A stretch of 64,000 bases of DNA from Rhodocyclaceae bacterium. GTDB taxonomy: Bacteria; Pseudomonadota; Gammaproteobacteria; Burkholderiales; Rhodocyclaceae. Below are positions 59,937 to 64,000 of the stretch, in pieces; position 1 is the stretch's first letter; each line of letters begins with the position of its first letter. The notes below the pieces were generated by a model that was given only the letters and a program-made list of their open reading frames with translations, was not told the origin of the DNA and searched no databases. The translations under genes and the position numbers were made by a program. The DNA is taken from positions 62,001 through 126,000 of the forward strand of contig JADKDD010000001.1 of assembly GCA_016718525.1 (NCBI GenBank). The letters are read 5' to 3'.

Positions 59937-61049
59937 ATGTCAAGCAACCGGATACGGCGTATAGCAATTTCTACCGGTGGTGGTGATGCGCCGGGACTCA
60001 ACGCGGTAATTCGATCAGTGGTTTTGTCAGCCCTCGGGCTAGGCTGGGAATGTTTTGGGATTCGAGATGGATTCAACGGGATATTCTTCCCGCAACGCTA
60101 TCCTCAAGGTGGGCTGATCCGCCTAGAAAGAGAAAACGTCCGCGGCATTGGCAATGTTGGCGGCACTATTCTGGGGACGACGAACTCCGGCAATCCGTTG
60201 AGGTTTCCGGCAACCATGCCGGATGGCAGCGTGGTTGAGCAGGATCGTCGCGCCGATATCCTCAATTTTTTTTCTCATCATCAACTCGATGCGCTGATCA
60301 CCATCGGTGGCGATGGCACATTGACCATTGGCAATGCTTTGCACGAGAGCGGACTTGTCGTGATCGGCGTACCGAAAACCATCGACAACGACCTGGACAA
60401 AACCAACACGACTTTTGGTTTCGACACGGCGGTCAGTTTCGCAACTGAATGTATCGACCGACTGCACAGCACAGCCCAGAGCCATCATCGCGTGATAGTC
60501 GTTGAGGTGATGGGCCGCTATGCAGGGTGGATCGCCTTGCATTCCGGCATTGCTGCCGATGCACACTGCATTTTGATTCCGGAAATTCAGGTCGATCTGG
60601 AGCGCGTAGTAGAAAAAATCAATGAACGGGAGGCTTATGGGCGCCTGTATTCCATTGTCGTGGTGGCTGAAGGCACCGCCATCAATGGCAAAGGGCGCTC
60701 GTTGGCTGCCGAAGCCGAAGCTGGTGGGGTTGAGCGGCTTGGCGGTATCGGCGCGCGGGTTGCTCAAATGTTGCATGACCGAACCGGCAAGGACACCCGA
60801 ACAGTCGTGTTGGGCCATCTGCTTCGCGGCGGCACGCCAACCGCATTTGATCGCCTGGCAGCCACCCGATTCGGCACTGCCGCCGTGCGCGCACTAGCTG
60901 CGGGGAAATCCGGCGTGATGGTCGCGCTGGCTTTTCCCAACGTTAACTATGTGCCGCTTGATCAAGTCGCGGGAAGGATGAAATTGGTGCCGCTCGATGG
61001 CGATACGCTGCAAGCCGGCCGTGATATGGGCATTTGCTTTGGCGATTAG
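59937..61049 (+). CDS. 6-phosphofructokinase, GGDGT/PKTIDND type
   Basis: 370 residues. The active-site loop is IGGDGTLTIG (Gly127 at the donor-selecting position, as in ATP enzymes), while the second determinant is Lys147 in PKTIDND, as in pyrophosphate enzymes. This mixed signature belongs to the actinobacterial-type group III enzymes, whose donor varies by member. Catalytic TIDND and the MGRYAGWIA substrate segment are present. It is convergent with a second, clearly PPi-type phosphofructokinase. Confidence 0.88.
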   Translation: MSSNRIRRIAISTGGGDAPGLNAVIRSVVLSALGLGWECFGIRDGFNGIFFPQRYPQGGLIRLERENVRGIGNVGGTILGTTNSGNPLRFPATMPDGSVVEQDRRADILNFFSHHQLDALITIGGDGTLTIGNALHESGLVVIGVPKTIDNDLDKTNTTFGFDTAVSFATECIDRLHSTAQSHHRVIVVEVMGRYAGWIALHSGIAADAHCILIPEIQVDLERVVEKINEREAYGRLYSIVVVAEGTAINGKGRSLAAEAEAGGVERLGGIGARVAQMLHDRTGKDTRTVVLGHLLRGGTPTAFDRLAATRFGTAAVRALAAGKSGVMVALAFPNVNYVPLDQVAGRMKLVPLDGDTLQAGRDMGICFGD

Positions 61050-61056
61050 TTGACTC

Positions 61057-61082
61057 GTCAGTAGGTGCTGGTGAAACAAATG
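61057..61082 (-). repeat. Dispersed 26-bp repeat, degenerate copy 10
   Basis: On + it reads GTCAGTAGGTGCTGGTGAAAC, eight bases after the phosphofructokinase stop. It matches the core at most positions, but the ACGCCGT end is lost. The rest of the 161-bp convergent gap (to 61210) is GC-rich with a small CCGC-TTC-GCGG hairpin and no gene. Confidence 0.5.
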
Positions 61083-61210
61083 CTACAAAAACCACTGCGC
61101 TACAAGGCGGTCGCGCAAAAGACGGCCCTGCATGCCTTGGACTCCGCTTCGCGGGGTGGCAGCTCCGCGCCGTAGCGGATGACGGGACGGCGTAGAGTTG
61201 CTGCAAAAAA

Positions 61211-62431
61211 TTAGCTGCGAGGCGCCAGGATCTTGGCGACCTTGTTCAGCCGCAGGCGGTAGGCGTCCGGAAAATTAGATCCCAGTAGCGGGCGCAAATA
61301 CATACGGAAGGCATCCGTCACATCAGTCCCGCTGGCGGAAATGAATTCGTCTTCCATCACCCTTGTCTTTCCAGCAACCGCTTCAAGCGGAGCCAGTTGA
61401 TAGTCAACCGAATAAAAGCCGGTACGCTTGATGGTGACCGAACCGTCCTTGTCGCCCCACATCGCAAACTGGACCGCCTTCTCGCCAACCTCGCGGGCTT
61501 CCCGTTGATCGACATCGGAGACGCAACCGATGAAGGATCGCTGCAAATAACCCAGCGTATCGCCACGGACGCGCTTGATCCCGAGTTTGGATTTGATTTC
61601 ATTGCAGAGCAAATCAGCCAAAGCGCCGGTCCCTGACAACTGCACGTTGCCGTGTGCATCGCGCTCTACTTCCGAGGCAAGTTGGGTGATGATCGACGTG
61701 CCGCTTTCATCGTGAATTCCTTCCGAGACGGCGATGATGCAGCGACCGTGTTTGTCATAGGTTTGCTTCACATCGCCGAGAAAACGTTCGATGTTGAAGG
61801 TGCGTTCGGGGATGTAAATCAAATGCGGACCGTCATCGGGGAATTTCTTGCCCAACGCCGAGGCGGCGGTCAAAAAGCCGGCGTGGCGGCCCATGACAAC
61901 AGCAAGATAGACGCCCTTCAGCGCATTATTGTCAAGGTTTGCGCCCATAAAGGCCTGCGCCACAAAGCGCGCAGCAGAGGGAAACCCAGGTGTGTGATCA
62001 TTGCCGACCAAATCATTGTCGATGGTTTTTGGTATATGTATGCAGCGCAGTGGATAACCCGCGGCACGGGCCTCCTCGCTGACAATTCGAACGGTGTCGG
62101 AAGAGTCATTGCCACCAATATAAAAAAAGTAGCTGATGCCGTGTGCCTTGAGTACCTTAAATATTTCATGGCAGTACTTCGCATCAGGTTTGTCGCGTGT
62201 CGAACCCAGCGCCGACGAGGGGGTGTTCGCCACCATTTCAATGTTATGGCTGGTTTCCTGAGTCAGGTCGAGGAAATCTTCGTTCACGATTCCAGAGACG
62301 CCGTGATAGGCACCATAAACAAGCTCGACATTGCGAAACTTGCGCGCCTCCAGCACGACCCCGGCCATCGACTGGTTAATAACAGCGGTTGGACCGCCTC
62401 CTTGAGCGACGAGTACTTTGCCTTGCAGCAT
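61211..62431 (-). CDS. pfp: Pyrophosphate-dependent 6-phosphofructokinase
   Basis: 406 residues. The active-site loop is IGGNDSSDT, with Asp109 at the position where ATP enzymes have glycine, plus Lys135 in PKTIDND. This pair marks the PPi-dependent enzyme, which works reversibly in glycolysis and gluconeogenesis. MGRHAGFLTA and the C-terminal GYLQRSF are also present. It diverges from the membrane pyrophosphatase hppA across about 180 bp. Confidence 0.92.
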   Translation of the reverse strand: MLQGKVLVAQGGGPTAVINQSMAGVVLEARKFRNVELVYGAYHGVSGIVNEDFLDLTQETSHNIEMVANTPSSALGSTRDKPDAKYCHEIFKVLKAHGISYFFYIGGNDSSDTVRIVSEEARAAGYPLRCIHIPKTIDNDLVGNDHTPGFPSAARFVAQAFMGANLDNNALKGVYLAVVMGRHAGFLTAASALGKKFPDDGPHLIYIPERTFNIERFLGDVKQTYDKHGRCIIAVSEGIHDESGTSIITQLASEVERDAHGNVQLSGTGALADLLCNEIKSKLGIKRVRGDTLGYLQRSFIGCVSDVDQREAREVGEKAVQFAMWGDKDGSVTIKRTGFYSVDYQLAPLEAVAGKTRVMEDEFISASGTDVTDAFRMYLRPLLGSNFPDAYRLRLNKVAKILAPRS

Positions 62432-62511
62432 GGCGAGAATTCCTTCCAGAACGTCGATAAAAATGTAAATGATAGTGGCGATTTGCCAATCACTGACGGT
62501 GTTTCCTGCCG

Positions 62512-62541
62512 CTGACTAAAACATCCCTTCTTGCGTATAAT
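62512..62541 (+). promoter_or_regulatory. hppA promoter
   Basis: CTGACT, 18-bp spacer, perfect -10 TATAAT (62536-62541). It gives a leader of roughly 65 bases to the hppA ATG. Confidence 0.7.
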
Positions 62542-62614
62542 TGCGGGTTAGCTTGGGGGCCGCAGGTAACAGCACGGGTCCAACAACAAAAATGTTTATT
62601 CTAGGAGATATGGT

Positions 62615-64000
62615 ATGTCATCAGGACTGATGTTTGCACTGATTTGCGCCATTGCGGCTATCGCCTACGGCGGAATTTCCAGCCGCTGGATATTGGCGCA
62701 GTCGGCAGGTAATGCGCGGATGCAAGAAATTGCCGCCGCAATCCAGGAAGGCGCGCAAGCGTATCTAAACCGTCAGTACACGACCATTGGTATGGTCGGT
62801 GCAGTGCTTGCGATTATCATCTTCATCGCACTCGGAACAGCAACGGCGGTCGGGTTCGTGATCGGCGCTGTTTTGTCGGGCGCCGCAGGCTACATCGGCA
62901 TGAATGTTTCTGTTCGCGCCAACGTGCGCACGGCGCAAGCCGCGACGGTGGGTCTGAACGATGCACTCAACGTTGCGTTCCGAGGCGGCGCGATTACCGG
63001 AATGCTGGTGGTTGGAATGGGCCTTTTGGGCGTGGCAGGCTATTACGCGGTTTTGAAGTCGATGGGAGGCGCAACCGCCAGTCTCGAAAGCCTGGTTCAT
63101 CCGTTGGTGGGATTGGGATTTGGTTCCTCACTGATTTCGATTTTTGCGCGGCTTGGCGGCGGTATCTTCACCAAGGGTGCTGACGTTGGCGCCGACCTGG
63201 TCGGTAAAGTCGAAGCCGGTATTCCGGAAGACGACCCGCGCAATCCTGCAGTGATTGCCGACAACGTCGGTGACAACGTTGGTGACTGTGCCGGTATGGC
63301 GGCTGACTTGTTCGAGACTTACGCGGTGACGATTGTTGCCACCATGTTGTTGGGTGCGCTGTTGTTTAAGGCATCCGCAGTTAACGCTGTCGCTGCTGTT
63401 GAATATCCGCTCGTTCTGGGTGGATTCTCGATCATCGCCTCAATCATCGGCGCTATGTTTGTCAAAACCCAACCCGGCGCCAAGATCATGAATGCGCTGT
63501 ACAAGGGCTTGGCGGTTGCCGGTGTCATGGCGCTGGTGGCATTCTTCTTCATCACCAAATGGACGCTGGACGACAATCTGCTCAATGATGTCATGGGCAT
63601 TCACGGCGGCGCACATATGCGCTTGTATGGTGCAGCGGTGATTGGTCTGGTACTGACCGGCTTGATGGTCTACATCACCGAGTACTACACCGGCACCGAC
63701 TTTGCTCCGGTTCGTCACGTTGCGGAAGCCTCGACCACTGGTCATGGTACCAACATCATCGCCGGTCTCGGTGTGTCGATGAAGTCGACCGCATGGCCGG
63801 TATTGTCGGTTTGTGCCGCAATTTGGGCGTCTTACGCTCTGGGTGGTCTGTACGGTATTGCGATTGCCGCAGTATCAATGCTGTCGATGGCCGGCATCAT
63901 CGTCGCGCTCGATGCCTACGGCCCGATTACTGACAACGCCGGCGGGATTGCTGAAATGGCCGAAATGCCCCCGTCGGTGCGCGCCATTACCGACCCGCTC
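62615..64000 (+). CDS. hppA: Membrane-bound proton-pumping pyrophosphatase (3' truncated by window)
   Basis: The first 462 residues of an integral membrane pyrophosphatase that couples PPi hydrolysis to H+ (or Na+) transport. The active-site motifs DVGADLVGK (190-198) and DNVGDNVGD (216-224) are intact, with many hydrophobic helices. The start ATG at 62615 has AGGAG at good distance. The window ends at AITDPL, just before the GNTTA/K site that separates K+-dependent from K+-independent enzymes, so the subtype cannot be read. Confidence 0.95.
   Translation, partial: MSSGLMFALICAIAAIAYGGISSRWILAQSAGNARMQEIAAAIQEGAQAYLNRQYTTIGMVGAVLAIIIFIALGTATAVGFVIGAVLSGAAGYIGMNVSVRANVRTAQAATVGLNDALNVAFRGGAITGMLVVGMGLLGVAGYYAVLKSMGGATASLESLVHPLVGLGFGSSLISIFARLGGGIFTKGADVGADLVGKVEAGIPEDDPRNPAVIADNVGDNVGDCAGMAADLFETYAVTIVATMLLGALLFKASAVNAVAAVEYPLVLGGFSIIASIIGAMFVKTQPGAKIMNALYKGLAVAGVMALVAFFFITKWTLDDNLLNDVMGIHGGAHMRLYGAAVIGLVLTGLMVYITEYYTGTDFAPVRHVAEASTTGHGTNIIAGLGVSMKSTAWPVLSVCAAIWASYALGGLYGIAIAAVSMLSMAGIIVALDAYGPITDNAGGIAEMAEMPPSVRAITDPL

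Noticed and set aside
61083..61210. Possible mobile-element remnant between the two phosphofructokinases
   Set aside because: GC-rich with small hairpins but no terminal repeats, no target duplication and no coding remnant visible.

Overview
This 64 kb window is ordinary chromosome of a betaproteobacterium (Burkholderiales/Nitrosomonadales level). The evidence is gene order: leuCDB-asd-fimV-truA-trpFBA-accD-folC-SPOR-cvpA-purF-metZ, rpmBG-radC-coaBC-dut, clpSA beside cspA, exbBD-lpxK-kdsB-adk, and a cyanophycin synthetase pair. There is no prophage, insertion sequence, CRISPR array or rRNA operon, and the only tRNA is tRNA-Leu(CAG). Genes are tightly packed, with many ATGA or GTGA overlaps.

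Layout. 1-3 kb: CBS-domain protein, aroC, MFS permease. 3-20.9 kb, all on +: leucine synthesis and asd, the polar hub FimV, an EcfT-like membrane protein, truA, trpFBA, accD, folC, a SPOR protein, cvpA, purF, metZ. 20.9-25.2 kb, on -: an envelope group with lpxH, two cyclophilins, an L,D-transpeptidase and a TPR protein; the last two share a C-terminal domain. 25.3-33.6 kb: cysS, tRNA-Leu, rnr, a fatty-acid desaturase, rpmB-rpmG, radC, coaBC, dut. 33.7-38.4 kb: the glyoxylate shunt (aceB, aceA), a LysR regulator and rraA. 38.4-42.8 kb: clpS-clpA, cspA, a RluE-type pseudouridine synthase, a DUF192 protein. 42.9-51.7 kb: a methyltransferase and a cyanophycin locus in which DUF1854 and a zinc-ribbon ABC exporter diverge from two cyanophycin synthetases. 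51.8-55.8 kb: sodB, xseA, and an MFS/SufR-like regulator pair. 56-64 kb: exbBD-lpxK-Trm112-kdsB-adk, two phosphofructokinases with different donor signatures, and a membrane pyrophosphatase cut by the window end.

The most unusual element is a dispersed repeat of about 26 bp, ACGGCGTG + 2-3 variable bases + CCAGCACCAACTGGC. It has nine clear copies and one degenerate copy. Seven lie inside reading frames (fimV, truA, lpxH, cysS, a lysR gene, sodB, lpxK), always in loops, linkers or tails, on either strand and in more than one frame. The cysS and lpxK copies are identical over all 26 bases. I do not recognise this family.

Other signals of note are a near-consensus aceA promoter abutting a perfect palindrome, two consensus DnaA boxes facing each other in an inverted repeat near xseA, a perfect 11-bp inverted repeat upstream of the MFS/SufR-like pair, and a pyrophosphate-centred glycolytic gene cluster. 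Functions are read from motifs and family knowledge only; no database search was run.
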